A stretch of DNA of 64,000 nucleotides from Cryobacterium lactosi (GTDB taxonomy: Bacteria > Actinomycetota > Actinomycetes > Actinomycetales > Microbacteriaceae), in contig NZ_SOHM01000049.1 in NCBI RefSeq assembly GCF_004403945.1, forward strand, positions 32,666-96,665. Reading direction: 5' to 3'. The notes beneath the pieces were generated by a model. That model was not told where the DNA came from. It made no database searches and saw only the letters and a list, made by a program, of their open reading frames with translations. This document shows, piece by piece, positions 44,287-53,898 of this stretch. Position 1 is the stretch's first letter. Each line of letters opens with the position of its first letter. The position numbers were made by a program, and so were the translations under genes.

Positions 44287-45579
44287 ATGGCAAAGAAGCT
44301 CATCATGGGAGTGGCCGCCCTGGCAGCCACCGCACTACTGGCGGGATGTTCCGGCTCTGCCCCCGCAGACGACGGCAAGATCGCCGGCGAGATCACGGTC
44401 CTGACGAACCGGACCGACATCGTCGACACCGTGTTCACGGACTACGCCGCTGAATTCGAGAAGGCCTACCCGGGCACCAGCGTCAAGTTCGAGGCGATCG
44501 CCGACTACGAAAGCGACGTCTCGACGCGGCTCTCGTCCGGAAGCTACGGGGACGTGCTCCTCATCCCGAACACCGTCACCAAGGCCCAGCTCCCCCAGTT
44601 CTTCGAGCCGCTGGGCACCATCGACAAACTCGGCGAGACCTACAGGTTCGTCACCGAGATGGCCTACGAGGACAACGCGTACGGCGTCGCCGTCACGGGC
44701 AACGCCCAGGGCATCGTGTACAACAAGAACGTCTGGGCGGCCGCCGGCATCACCGAGCTGCCCACGACCCCTGACGAGTTTCTGGCCGCGCTCAAGCTCG
44801 TCAAGGACAAGACCGACGCCACCCCGTACTACACCAACTACAACGACGGTTGGCCGCTGAGCCAGTGGGAGGGCAACCGCGCTGCCACCGGCGACGCCGA
44901 CGCCTCGATCACCCTGGTCGAGTCCGACGCCCCCTGGGCCGAGGGTGAGTACCACGAGGTCGCCGACGGGCTGCTCTTCGACATCGTCGCCAACGGCCTG
45001 AGCGAGGACGACCCCGCCACCACCGACTGGGAGTCCTCCAAGGCGGGCCTGGGCAGCGGCGCCATCTCCTCGATGGTGCTCGGTTCCTGGGCCCTCACTC
45101 AGATGCAGGATGCCGCGGTGACCGCCGGCGGCAGCGCCGACGACATCGGCTACATGGCCTTCCCGAGCGCGGTTGACGGGCAGACCTACTCCAGCATCGG
45201 CGGCGACTACAAGAACGCCATCAGCCTGAGCTCGAAGAACAAGGCAACCGCCCGCGCGTGGATCGACTGGTTCGCCCAGGAATCCGGCTTCGCGGGTGAC
45301 CAGGGCGGTCTGTCCCCGGTCGTCGACGGTCCGGACCCGGAGACCCTCACGGAGTTCACCGCCAGCGGCGTCGAGTACCTCGAGCTGACCCCGGTGCCCA
45401 CCGACAAGGCCACCTGGGAGAACGACATCATCAGTGAATCCGAGATCGACCTCTGGGGCCAGATCTACCGCCAGAAGATCGTGGACGTCGCCCGCGGCGC
45501 CGCGGACGGCGACAAGGCCTCCACCTTCGAGGCCCTGAACAAGGCCTGGTCAGAAGCCAAGGCCTCCGTCGAGGGCTAA
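44287..45579 (+). CDS. ABC sugar-binding lipoprotein (mannoside locus)
   Basis: A 430-residue extracellular solute-binding protein, family 1. The signal sequence ends in the lipobox LLAGC. ITVLTNRTDIVDTVF is the first strand-helix of the fold, and YGVAVTGNAQGIVYNKNVW is the conserved hinge segment. A TAGGAGA site precedes ATG 44287. It would capture mannosides for the two permeases downstream; a hairpin at 45605 lies between them. Confidence 0.92.
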   Translation: MAKKLIMGVAALAATALLAGCSGSAPADDGKIAGEITVLTNRTDIVDTVFTDYAAEFEKAYPGTSVKFEAIADYESDVSTRLSSGSYGDVLLIPNTVTKAQLPQFFEPLGTIDKLGETYRFVTEMAYEDNAYGVAVTGNAQGIVYNKNVWAAAGITELPTTPDEFLAALKLVKDKTDATPYYTNYNDGWPLSQWEGNRAATGDADASITLVESDAPWAEGEYHEVADGLLFDIVANGLSEDDPATTDWESSKAGLGSGAISSMVLGSWALTQMQDAAVTAGGSADDIGYMAFPSAVDGQTYSSIGGDYKNAISLSSKNKATARAWIDWFAQESGFAGDQGGLSPVVDGPDPETLTEFTASGVEYLELTPVPTDKATWENDIISESEIDLWGQIYRQKIVDVARGAADGDKASTFEALNKAWSEAKASVEG

Positions 45580-45604
45580 ACCTCAGCACCAGCAGTACGC
45601 AGGA

Positions 45605-45636
45605 CGGCCGGCCGTGGGCACCTCAACGGCCGGCCG
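45605..45636. terminator. GC-rich hairpin between binding protein and permease genes
   Basis: CGGCCGGCCG occurs at 45605-45614 and again at 45627-45636; the unit is its own reverse complement, so the copies pair as a 10-bp stem with a 12-base loop. Such structures after binding-protein genes protect the upstream mRNA and lower permease expression. Confidence 0.55.
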
Positions 45637-45718
45637 CACTGCATCCAGGTCGAACCGCGCAGCCCGCGCTGCCCGCACCCACATGTTTGTCGGGAGTTCC
45701 CGAGAGAAAGGACGCTAG

Positions 45719-46681
45719 GTGTCTCAGCAACTGGCCCCCACGAAGACAGGAGTCCTGTACAACAGGTTCTCCCAGCGCTTCATCCGCACCACGGTCACCG
45801 CCGGGGGCAAGCGCAAGGATTCCATCGTCATGCCCTGGCTGTTCCTGGCCATCCCGCTGGCGCTGCTGATCACGTTCACCTACATCCCCGTGGGCAACAT
45901 GATCTGGTACAGCTTCACCTCCTGGGACGGCCTCGACCAGAACAAGGAGGCCGTCGGCTTCGACAATTTCGTGAAGATCTTCACCAAGCCCGAGTACTGG
46001 CAGGTCTTCGCCGTCAGCCTCTACTACTTCGCCGCGTCCTTCCTCCAGATGGGCCTGGCCCTGTACTTCGCCACCATCCTAAGCTTCAAGACCCGGTTCC
46101 GCAGCCTGTTCAAGGGCATCCTGTTCTTCCCCTACCTGATCAACGCCGTCGCCATCGCGTTCATCTTCCTGTTCTTCTTCCGCCCCGGCGGCACCCTCGA
46201 CGCCGTGCTCAGCTTCGTGGGCCTGGGCGACTTCTCCACCCAGTGGCTGGGCAACCCGGATGTTGTCAACTACTCCCTCGCCGGCGTCGCCATCTGGCGG
46301 TACATCGGCCTCAACTTCGTGCTCTTCCTCGGCGCGATCCAGTCCATCCCCGGCGAGCTCTACGAAGCGGCCGACCTGGACGGCGCCAACAAGTGGCACC
46401 AGTTCCGCTACATCATCGCCCCCGGCATCCAGCGCATCATCAGCCTGTCCTTCATCCTGGCGATCGCGGGCAGCCTGTCAGCCTTCGAACTGCCGTACAT
46501 CATCACCGGCGGCGCCAACGGCAGCGAGACCTTCGTCATCCAGACCATCCAGACGGCGTTCGTCTACCGCAAGGTCGGCCTCGCCTCCGCGATGGCCGTC
46601 ATCCTGCTCATCATCGTGCTGATCGTCACCTGGATTCAGCGCACCGTCGTTCCCGACGAGAAAGTATCCCTGGCCTCATGA
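45719..46681 (+). CDS. ABC sugar permease, MalF type
   Basis: A 320-residue inner-membrane permease with six predicted helices. The EAA loop that contacts the ATPase reads YEAADLDGANKWHQFRYI. GTG 45719 is the start, with GAAAGGA about 9 nt upstream. The next permease gene overlaps its stop by 4 bp. No ATPase gene is present in the locus. Confidence 0.92.
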   Translation: MSQQLAPTKTGVLYNRFSQRFIRTTVTAGGKRKDSIVMPWLFLAIPLALLITFTYIPVGNMIWYSFTSWDGLDQNKEAVGFDNFVKIFTKPEYWQVFAVSLYYFAASFLQMGLALYFATILSFKTRFRSLFKGILFFPYLINAVAIAFIFLFFFRPGGTLDAVLSFVGLGDFSTQWLGNPDVVNYSLAGVAIWRYIGLNFVLFLGAIQSIPGELYEAADLDGANKWHQFRYIIAPGIQRIISLSFILAIAGSLSAFELPYIITGGANGSETFVIQTIQTAFVYRKVGLASAMAVILLIIVLIVTWIQRTVVPDEKVSLAS

Positions 46682-47502
46682 TCCGACACCTCGCCGTCAC
46701 CGGGAAGTACACCTCCCTGGTCATCGGTTCCCTCGTAGCGCTCGTGCCCATCGTGGTCATCCTGTTCGCGTCGCTGAAGACCAATACCGAGTACGCCACC
46801 ACGGGCCCGCTCGTGCCACCGGAGAACTGGCTGAACTTCGCCAACTTCGTCACGGCGTTCGTCAACGGGCGCATGATGCTCGGGTTCGTGAACACCACCG
46901 TCATCGCCGTCGTCTCGGTGACGGGCACGATCCTCATCGGCACGATGGCCGCCTATGTCCTGGACCGTTTCGAGTTCAGGTTCAAGAAGCTCGTCTTCGC
47001 CCTATTCCTCGTCGCCACCCTGGTGCCCGCGGTGACCACCCAGGTCGCGACCTACCAGGTCGTCAACTTCTTCCACCTGGTCAACACCCACGGCGCCGCG
47101 ATCATCCTGTTCATGGGCACCGACATCCTGTCGATCTACATCTTCATCCAGTTCATGCAGTCGATCCCCAAGAGCCTCGACGAGGCCGCCATGCTCGACG
47201 GGGCCAGCCGGCTCGGCATCTACTGGCGAATCATCCTGCCCCTGCTCGGTCCGGCGATCGCCACCGTGGTGATCATCAAGGGCATCGCAATCTACAACGA
47301 GTTCTACATTCCCTATCTGTACATGCCCGCCCAGGACCTCGCCGTGATCAGCACCTCGCTGTTCCGCTTCCAGGGCCCATACGGTGCACAGTGGGAAGTC
47401 ATCGCGGCCGGCATCATGATCGTGATCCTGCCGACGTTGGTGCTCTTCCTTTTCCTTCAACGATTCATCTACAACGGCGTCACGGCTGGAGCTACCAAGT
47501 AA
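46678..47502 (+). CDS. ABC sugar permease, MalG type
   Basis: A 274-residue permease with six helices and the EAA loop DEAAMLDGASRLGIYWRII. ATG 46678 overlaps the preceding stop (ATGA), and its own stop overlaps the beta-mannosidase start (TAATG), so transporter and hydrolase are translationally coupled. Confidence 0.92.
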   Translation: MIRHLAVTGKYTSLVIGSLVALVPIVVILFASLKTNTEYATTGPLVPPENWLNFANFVTAFVNGRMMLGFVNTTVIAVVSVTGTILIGTMAAYVLDRFEFRFKKLVFALFLVATLVPAVTTQVATYQVVNFFHLVNTHGAAIILFMGTDILSIYIFIQFMQSIPKSLDEAAMLDGASRLGIYWRIILPLLGPAIATVVIIKGIAIYNEFYIPYLYMPAQDLAVISTSLFRFQGPYGAQWEVIAAGIMIVILPTLVLFLFLQRFIYNGVTAGATK

Positions 47503-50030
47503 TGTCTGTCAACACACTGTCTGTCGGCGCACTGTCTGCCAACACCCTCGCTGCCCCTACCATCCGGCTGCTCGACACCGACTGGAGCGTCACGGCCCTG
47601 GCCGGACCGGTGCCCGCGAGCATCCGGCGCCTCACGGTGCCGGCCACCGTGCCCGGATCCGTGCACACCGACCTACTGGCCGCCGAGCTCATTCCCGACC
47701 CGTACCTCGACGGTAACGAGCAGTTGCTCTCCTGGATCGGGCTGACCGACTGGCGCTACAGCACCACGTTCGTCTGGAACCCGGCCGGTGCCGACCGGAC
47801 AGACCTGGTCTTCGCCGGGCTCGACACCATCGCCGAGATCGAGCTGAACGGGGTGTCGCTGGGCACCACCCGCAACATGCACCGCAGCTACAGCTTCGAC
47901 GTGGGCGCCCGCCTCAAAGCCGGCCTCAACGAACTTGTGGTGGTGTTCCGCTCCCCCATCAAGGCCGCGGATGCCGCGAGCCTGGACCTCGGCTACCGCC
48001 CGCACGTGAACCACCACCCCTACAACGCCATCCGCAAGATGGCCTGCAGCTTCGGCTGGGACTGGGGCATCGACACGTCCACCTCCGGACTGTGGAAGCC
48101 GGTGACCCTGGTCAGCTGGTCGACGGCCCGCCTGGCCACAGTGCGACCGATCGCCACCGTGTCCGACCCGACGGGGCCGACCAGCACCGGGCTCGTGGAC
48201 GTGCACGTGGAGGTGGACCGCACCACCCAGACCCCCGTCAACGTCACGGCATCCGTCGCCGGCGTCAGCCGCACTGTGGAGCTGCCGGCCGGAGCGACCG
48301 AAACCACCGTGAGCCTGAGCGTGCCCGATGTGGACCTGTGGTGGCCGCTCGGCTACGGCGAGCACCCGCTCTACGAGCTGGAGGTCACCCTGCGCGCGGC
48401 CGACACCGCGGTGGAACTGGACCGGTCGACCACCCGCATCGGCTTCCGCACCGTCGAGTTCGACACCACCCCCGACGAGAACGGCACCCCATTCACCCTG
48501 GTCATCAACGGCCAGAGCGTGTTCGTGCGCGGCGCCAACTGGATCCCCGACGACGCCTTCCCGCACCGCGTCACCAAGGCACGCTACCTGGACCGGCTCA
48601 CACAGGCCGAGTTCGCCAACATCAACCTGATCCGGGTGTGGGGCGGCGGCGTCTTCGAGAGCGACGACTTCTACGACCTCTGCGACGAGCGCGGCCTCCT
48701 CACCTGGCAGGACTTCCTGCTCGCCTGCGCCGCCTACGCCGAAGAGGCCCCGCTCGGCGACGAGATCGAGGCCGAGGCCAGGGAGAACGTCATCCGGCTC
48801 GCCGCGCATCCGTCACTGGTGGTGCTGAACGGAAACAACGAAAACCTCTGGGGCTTCGAGGAATGGAACTGGAAGCTGCGCCTGGACGGCAAGACCTGGG
48901 GCGGCGGCTTCTACTACGACGTGTTCCCGGCCCTGATCGCCGAGCTGGCCCCACACATCGGCTACACGCCCGGCAGCCCGTTCTCACCGGTCGCCGGCAC
49001 CGTCCGAAACGACCTGCACCCCAACGATCCCGAGCACGGCACCATGCACATCTGGGACCTCTGGAACCAGCGCGACTACCCCGCCTACCGCGAGTATCAG
49101 CCGCGGTTCGTTTCCGAGTTCGGCTGGCAGGGCCCGCCCACCTGGTCCACCCTCACCGAATCGATCCACGACGCCCCGCTCACCCCGGAGTCGCCCGGCA
49201 TGCTCGTGCACCAGAAGGCCGCTGAGGGCAACGTCAAACTCACTGACGGACTCATCCCGCACCTGCCGTTGCCCGAGAACATCGACGACTGGCACTGGGC
49301 CATGTCGCTCAACCAGGCCAACGCCATCAGCACCGCGGTCGAACACTTCCGCTCGCTCAGCCCGCATTGCATGGGCAGCATCGTCTGGCAGTTGAACGAC
49401 TGCTGGCCGGTCACCTCCTGGGCCGCCGTGGACGGCTACGGCCGGCCGAAGCCCCTGCTCTACGCCATCAAGCACGCCTACGCCGACCGGCTGGTCACCA
49501 TCCAGCCCCGCGACGGCGGCCTCGCCGTCATCGCGGTCAATGACTCCGCCGACACCTGGAGCGGCGAGCTCCTGGTGCGGCGGTACACAGACACGGGAGC
49601 CGTCCTGGCCGAGCACGCCGAGCAGGTCACCCTGCCGGCGCGGTCGAGCGTGACCGTGCCGCTGCCCGCATCCGTGTCCGCGGCAACGGATGCGGCAGCG
49701 GAGCTCCTCCGCGCCGAGCTGGCCGGGGTGCGCGGGCACTGGTTCTTCACCGAGGCCCGCGACAGCACCCTACGCCAGGGTGACCCCGAGGTGAGCGCCG
49801 TGCGCACCGGCAGCGGTTACACGGTGCAGGTCACCGTTCCGGTGCTCACCCGCGACCTGGCGTTGCTGGTCGACAAGGTCGACCCGGCCGCCCTGGTCGA
49901 CGACATGCTGGTCACCCTGCTGCCCGGCGAAAGCGTGGTCTTCACCGTCACCTCCCTCCTCGAGGTCGACCCGGCCGCCTTCACGGCGCCGGGCGTTCTG
50001 CGCAGCACCAACCAGCTGGTGCAGCGGTGA
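47502..50030 (+). CDS. beta-mannosidase, glycoside hydrolase family 2
   Basis: An 842-residue cytoplasmic GH2 enzyme of the beta-mannosidase branch. It opens with the sugar-binding domain (VPATVPGSVHTDLLAAELI is diagnostic). The barrel holds acid/base E447 in LNGNNENLWG and nucleophile E539 in FVSEFGWQGPP, and CMGSIVWQLNDCWPV follows. It removes terminal beta-mannose from imported oligosaccharides. The first 18 residues are low-complexity, encoded by a short repeat containing CACTGTCTG; ATG 47502 overlaps the permease stop by one base. Confidence 0.93.
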   Translation: MSVNTLSVGALSANTLAAPTIRLLDTDWSVTALAGPVPASIRRLTVPATVPGSVHTDLLAAELIPDPYLDGNEQLLSWIGLTDWRYSTTFVWNPAGADRTDLVFAGLDTIAEIELNGVSLGTTRNMHRSYSFDVGARLKAGLNELVVVFRSPIKAADAASLDLGYRPHVNHHPYNAIRKMACSFGWDWGIDTSTSGLWKPVTLVSWSTARLATVRPIATVSDPTGPTSTGLVDVHVEVDRTTQTPVNVTASVAGVSRTVELPAGATETTVSLSVPDVDLWWPLGYGEHPLYELEVTLRAADTAVELDRSTTRIGFRTVEFDTTPDENGTPFTLVINGQSVFVRGANWIPDDAFPHRVTKARYLDRLTQAEFANINLIRVWGGGVFESDDFYDLCDERGLLTWQDFLLACAAYAEEAPLGDEIEAEARENVIRLAAHPSLVVLNGNNENLWGFEEWNWKLRLDGKTWGGGFYYDVFPALIAELAPHIGYTPGSPFSPVAGTVRNDLHPNDPEHGTMHIWDLWNQRDYPAYREYQPRFVSEFGWQGPPTWSTLTESIHDAPLTPESPGMLVHQKAAEGNVKLTDGLIPHLPLPENIDDWHWAMSLNQANAISTAVEHFRSLSPHCMGSIVWQLNDCWPVTSWAAVDGYGRPKPLLYAIKHAYADRLVTIQPRDGGLAVIAVNDSADTWSGELLVRRYTDTGAVLAEHAEQVTLPARSSVTVPLPASVSAATDAAAELLRAELAGVRGHWFFTEARDSTLRQGDPEVSAVRTGSGYTVQVTVPVLTRDLALLVDKVDPAALVDDMLVTLLPGESVVFTVTSLLEVDPAAFTAPGVLRSTNQLVQR

Positions 50031-51085
50031 CGAGCGGGAGCCGGCCCGACGCCGCAACCGTTCTCAGCGAACCGGTCTGCGGCATGACCTGGGGCTGGAC
50101 CGGGGTGCGCGACACCTGGGCGACCCCGGCGGCCGCCGACTCCATGCGGCTCATTGCCGACCTCGGTGTCAACTGGACGGCCCTGGCCTACGCGGCGCTG
50201 CAGGACACCGCCCAGTCCGAGGAGATCCCGTTCGGCGACGCGCCGACGGTCACCGACGAGGAGGTGCGCTGGGCCATCCGCGAGGCCAAGTCGCACGGGC
50301 TCAAGGTCTGCCTGAAGCCCGTTGTCAACTGTGCCGACGGCACCTGGCGCGCCTACATCGGTTTCTTCGACTGGGAGGTGCCCGGTGAACCCGGCTGGAC
50401 CGCCTGGTTCCGGTCGTACACGGCGTTCATCCTGCACGCCGCCCGGCTCGCCGAGGAGGAGGGCGCCGAGATGCTCTGCATCGGCTGCGAGATGGTGCGC
50501 GCCGACGGCCAGGATGCGCGCTGGCGCACCCTGATCACCGAGGTGCGCGCGGTGTACAGCGGCCTGGTGACCTACAACTGCGACAAGTTCCAGGAGGACC
50601 ACGTCACCTGGTGGGACGCCGTCGACGTGATCACCTCCAGCGGCTACTACCCGGTCGGAAGCTGGGACGAGCAGCTGGATCGCATCGAGCGGGTCGTGAC
50701 GGCCGCCGGCAAACCGTTCTTCTTCATGGAGGCCGGCTGCCCGAGCCGCACCGGGTCACCCGACAAGCCCAACGACTGGGCCCTGCCCGGCGTTCCCTCC
50801 GGCGCCGAACAGCTGCGCTACTACGAAGACATGTTCGCAGCCACCGGATCACGAGAGTGGATGCGCGGCTTCATGCTCTGGGACTGGCCCACAACGTTGT
50901 ACGCGGCGACCGACGCGGCCAAGAACGACGACTACTGCGTCTACGGCAAGCCCGCCGCAGACTTCCTGAGCCGGCAGTACCGGTCATGGTTGAACCGTAC
51001 TCGGCGCGAGCCGATGCCCCAGAACGACCACGCCCAAACGCATCTCACCACACCCGTACCACCCGCAAGAATGGACCACCCATGA
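50027..51085 (+). CDS. GH113-like beta-mannanase-family enzyme
   Basis: A 352-residue TIM-barrel enzyme resembling GH113: CGMTWGWTGVRDTW at the start, acid/base E155 in CIGCEMV and nucleophile E235 in FFFMEAGCPS, and WDWPTTLY near the end. There is no signal peptide, so it acts on imported oligosaccharides. GH113 endo-beta-mannanases cleave beta-1,4-mannan. The GTG start overlaps the beta-mannosidase stop by 4 bp. The last ~25 residues are polar and poorly conserved in character. Confidence 0.85.
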   Translation: MTSGSRPDAATVLSEPVCGMTWGWTGVRDTWATPAAADSMRLIADLGVNWTALAYAALQDTAQSEEIPFGDAPTVTDEEVRWAIREAKSHGLKVCLKPVVNCADGTWRAYIGFFDWEVPGEPGWTAWFRSYTAFILHAARLAEEEGAEMLCIGCEMVRADGQDARWRTLITEVRAVYSGLVTYNCDKFQEDHVTWWDAVDVITSSGYYPVGSWDEQLDRIERVVTAAGKPFFFMEAGCPSRTGSPDKPNDWALPGVPSGAEQLRYYEDMFAATGSREWMRGFMLWDWPTTLYAATDAAKNDDYCVYGKPAADFLSRQYRSWLNRTRREPMPQNDHAQTHLTTPVPPARMDHP

Positions 51086-52011
51086 GTGTCGAATCCGCTT
51101 CCCTCACCATCGACGCCGGCCAGACCGGCATCCGGGCGCGTCTACACACCGCAACCGGACGCTACCTTCCGTTTGAATTCGGTGGGATACGTACCGACAC
51201 CGCGCTCATACCTCAACTTGGTGAGATTGTTGCCCGGGTTGCATCATTAACACGGGAACCGATCTACACGGTCAGCGCCGGTGTCTCTGGGTTTTCTAAA
51301 GCCGAAAGTGATCCCCGCGAACTTCGTGAAGCTGGCACCATCCACGGCGTTCGCGAGGTGTTCCTCGCCCACGACTCCGTTACGAGCTACCTCGGAGCAT
51401 TGGGTGATGAGCGCGGCGTGGTCGTTGCCGCAGGTACCGGCGTTGTCACCCTGGCAGTCGGTGTGCACGACGTGGCCCGTATCGACGGCTGGGGCAACCT
51501 GATCGGCGACGCCGGCAGCGGATACTGGATCGGCCGCGCGGCCCTAGAAGCCGTGATGCGAGCGTATGACGGGCGCGGACCTGTCACCGCTCTGACGGCG
51601 ACCGTGCGTCGTGACTTTCCCGACCTCGAGGTCGCATACCTGGAATTACAGGCGGACCCTCTCCGGGTCAGCCGAATCGCCGCATACTCCCGCCAAGTGA
51701 CCGAGCTCGCGACCACAGACCCCGTCGCCTCCAGAATCTGTGACGAAGCCGCGACAGAGCTCGCGCTCTCAGCCGCCACCGGACTCCGCCAAGTCGACGA
51801 ATCCTCCGGCCCCTCTCCGGTCGTCTGCGGCATTGGCGGTGTGCTCCGCTCCCCAGAAATTTCGACACGATTCGAACGCAATCTGCGGAAGCTCTGGCCC
51901 GAAGTTGACATACGCCCTGCAGCCGCCCAGGCACTCGAAGGTGCCGAGTTTCTCCCGATTCTTGCTCCACTGAGCGCATTGCGCGATCGTATCGCCGCAT
52001 CCATTGGATAA
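51082..52011 (+). CDS. BadF/BadG/BcrA-type ATPase, probable N-acetylglucosamine kinase
   Basis: A 309-residue ASKHA-fold kinase. LTIDAGQTGIRARL is the phosphate-1 loop, VVAAGTGVVTLAVG the phosphate-2 loop and PVVCGIGGVLRSP the adenosine motif; GDAGSGYWIGRAALEAV is typical of GlcNAc kinases in this family. It ends the mannoside operon (4-bp overlap with the GH113-like gene) and would phosphorylate the released hexosamine or hexose. Codon usage from about 51150 is less GC-rich than in the rest of the operon. Confidence 0.85.
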   Translation: MSVESASLTIDAGQTGIRARLHTATGRYLPFEFGGIRTDTALIPQLGEIVARVASLTREPIYTVSAGVSGFSKAESDPRELREAGTIHGVREVFLAHDSVTSYLGALGDERGVVVAAGTGVVTLAVGVHDVARIDGWGNLIGDAGSGYWIGRAALEAVMRAYDGRGPVTALTATVRRDFPDLEVAYLELQADPLRVSRIAAYSRQVTELATTDPVASRICDEAATELALSAATGLRQVDESSGPSPVVCGIGGVLRSPEISTRFERNLRKLWPEVDIRPAAAQALEGAEFLPILAPLSALRDRIAASIG

Positions 52012-52269
52012 ACCCTCCTCCCGCCACACCCAAGCCCGCCGATATCGTGTGCATGAACTGGTGGGCACAGCTGACCGTGGCAAATGTGCACGATGCCACT
52101 CCGAGAACGGTTCGCGAGGGCGCCATGCTTGGCGTCGTTGCCACTGCGATATGGCTAACTACACCGGGCATGGCAGCGGCTTACGTCGAAGACAGTGTGG
52201 TGCTGGGCGCTGCCGGTGAGGGAAGCTAATCCGCTTCTGGTGCAGGACCGGATGAAGAACATAGTTGGG

Positions 52270-52438
52270 ACGAAGTCCCCACTATCGAGGCGGGCGAGAA
52301 TGCTGTATTCGTAGCTGGTCGTCTCGGCGTCGCGCTCCACCTGCAGATCGAGCAGCGTCGGCAGCGCGATAGCAACGGTGAGCAGGTCCTGCCACACCGC
52401 CTGCTGGTGCTCGTCGAGCCATGGGGCGAATCGGTCAT
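52270..52438 (-). pseudogene. MarR-family regulator, 5' fragment with frameshift
   Basis: ATG 52438 reads MTDSP, then after a one-base slip near 52425 the other frame continues WLDEHQQAVWQDLLTVAIAL and ETTSYEYSILARLDSGD, the first half of a MarR protein. Similarity ends near 52270 before the recognition helix. The rest of 52012-52269 has no recognised gene. Confidence 0.6.
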
Positions 52439-52593
52439 GACACGCGGAGGTAGTCGTAGACAGTTTCGCGGCTGATCTCAACTTCTCGGGCCAAAGCAAC
52501 TTTCGGAACGCGGGTGGCGGGCTTCTCGCGCAGCTCCGCGGCTTGAGCCTCGTCAAAGAATGGAGTGCGGCCGCGGTAGACCCCGCACGTCAC
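52435..52593 (-). pseudogene. serine recombinase (resolvase/invertase), C-terminal HTH fragment
   Basis: The frame reads GVYRGRTPFFDEAQAAEL, TRVPKVALAREVEISRETV and YDYLRV before a stop: the DNA-binding tail of a Hin/Tn3-resolvase-type recombinase. The catalytic domain is gone. Its stop overlaps the start of the MarR fragment (TCATGA). Confidence 0.7.
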
Positions 52594-52710
52594 CGCTCAC
52601 TACCCTCACGTCGTGTCGGGTTCGCCGCAGCGTCCATCAACATGTGCGGAATCCCGGCGTGCATCCCCGCCGGCCCATCCAATGCCGGTCCGGACGTCGA
52701 CTGCACGGTT

Positions 52711-53733
52711 CTACGCGGAGTCGCGTACGACGAGTCGAACTGGCCCGGCGACCACCCCGGGCGACGGTGCCCCACCAATCGCGTCGACGAGGTGTTGCGC
52801 CGCGGCGCGGCCGAGCTGCTCGAGCGACATGTCGACGCTCGTCAGAGTCGGCCGAGACTCGCGCACGAGGAGGTCCCAGTTGTCGAACCCGATTACGGCG
52901 ACATCGTCGGGTACGCTGATGCGCTCGTCTCGGAGGGCGTCAAGGATCCCGCGGGCGATGTGGTCACTACCACCGATAATTGCGTCGACCGGCTCGCCGC
53001 CGCGGACAAGGAGGCGCGCGCAGTCCCGCCCCCACCCCTCGCCCCATTGCCCGAACAACGACCTCCCGCCCACGAGCTGGAGACCGGCCGCCTGTAGGGC
53101 CTGGTTCACCCCCGCCGCGCGGTCCTGAGCCGCTGCATAGGACACCTCGCCGTTTACAAGCGCGATCCGCGTCCGCCCGGTGGCGATGAGGTGCTCGGCC
53201 GCGAGACGCCCCGCCTGGACGTTGTCGGGGGTGAAAGAGGCATCGGCCGGGTCGGTCGAAGGGGCATAGACGTAGACGACGGGCACGTCCGCCATGAGGG
53301 CGACGGGTGGCCGGGGATTCGTGGTCCGTCCCACGATGAGCAACCCGTCGACACGCCGTGTCAGCAGTGTCTGCAGGTGAAGATGTTCACGGAGGACGTC
53401 GTCGCGGGCGTCAGCCAGCAGCACCGAGAGCGAGCCCGAGCCGAACGCGTCCTCCGCACCGAGCAGTATCGGCAGGACGAATCGGTTGTCGAGGTCGCTG
53501 GTGACCATCCCGATGGTGCCCGTACGCGGGGAATTCAGCGCTTGGGCGAAGAAGTTGGGTGTGAACGCCAACGCGGCCGCCGCCTCCTGCACCTTCACCC
53601 TCGTGCTCTCGCGGACTTGGGCGCGACCATTCAGAGCCTTCGAGGCCGTGGCCACCGACACCCCCGCAGCACGTGCGACGTCAGCAAGCGTGACGTGCGA
53701 CGGGATGCTCTTGCCGCCTACTGCGTTGGTCAT
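52711..53733 (-). CDS. LacI-family repressor of the arabinofuranoside locus
   Basis: A 340-residue LacI regulator: HTH LADVARAAGVSVATASKAL, hinge (NFFAQALNSPRTGTIGMV), and ligand domain with GLLIVGRT and VIGFDNWDLLVRESRPTLTS. It is divergent from the ABC transporter genes; a perfect palindrome at 53792 lies 59 bp upstream. ATG 53733 fits the family start. Confidence 0.92.
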   Translation of the reverse strand: MTNAVGGKSIPSHVTLADVARAAGVSVATASKALNGRAQVRESTRVKVQEAAAALAFTPNFFAQALNSPRTGTIGMVTSDLDNRFVLPILLGAEDAFGSGSLSVLLADARDDVLREHLHLQTLLTRRVDGLLIVGRTTNPRPPVALMADVPVVYVYAPSTDPADASFTPDNVQAGRLAAEHLIATGRTRIALVNGEVSYAAAQDRAAGVNQALQAAGLQLVGGRSLFGQWGEGWGRDCARLLVRGGEPVDAIIGGSDHIARGILDALRDERISVPDDVAVIGFDNWDLLVRESRPTLTSVDMSLEQLGRAAAQHLVDAIGGAPSPGVVAGPVRLVVRDSA

Positions 53734-53791
53734 CTACCAAAATTAGTTCACAAAGGCGTTGACGGCCTATAGCAGGGCATGTAACTTTGCT

Positions 53792-53809
53792 ACCGAAACC
53801 AGTTTCGGT
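53792..53809. promoter_or_regulatory. LacI-family operator, perfect palindrome
   Basis: ACCGAAAC-CA-GTTTCGGT: 8-bp arms around a 2-bp centre, in the 165-bp divergent region. It has the size and form of a LacI-family site. A weaker related sequence (ACCAAAATTAGTT) lies at about 53737, close to the repressor start. Confidence 0.75.
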
Positions 53810-53898
53810 CTCTTTGCTCTCGACGGCGAGTCCCCGTGCCGCACCACCGGCCGGACTCTCTGACGGAGTACCCGCAGCAGTTCAGAGAGGAACCTCCT

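Noticed and set aside
47673..48809. minus-strand open frame of 378 codons
   Set aside because: Antisense to the beta-mannosidase with biased, motif-free composition.
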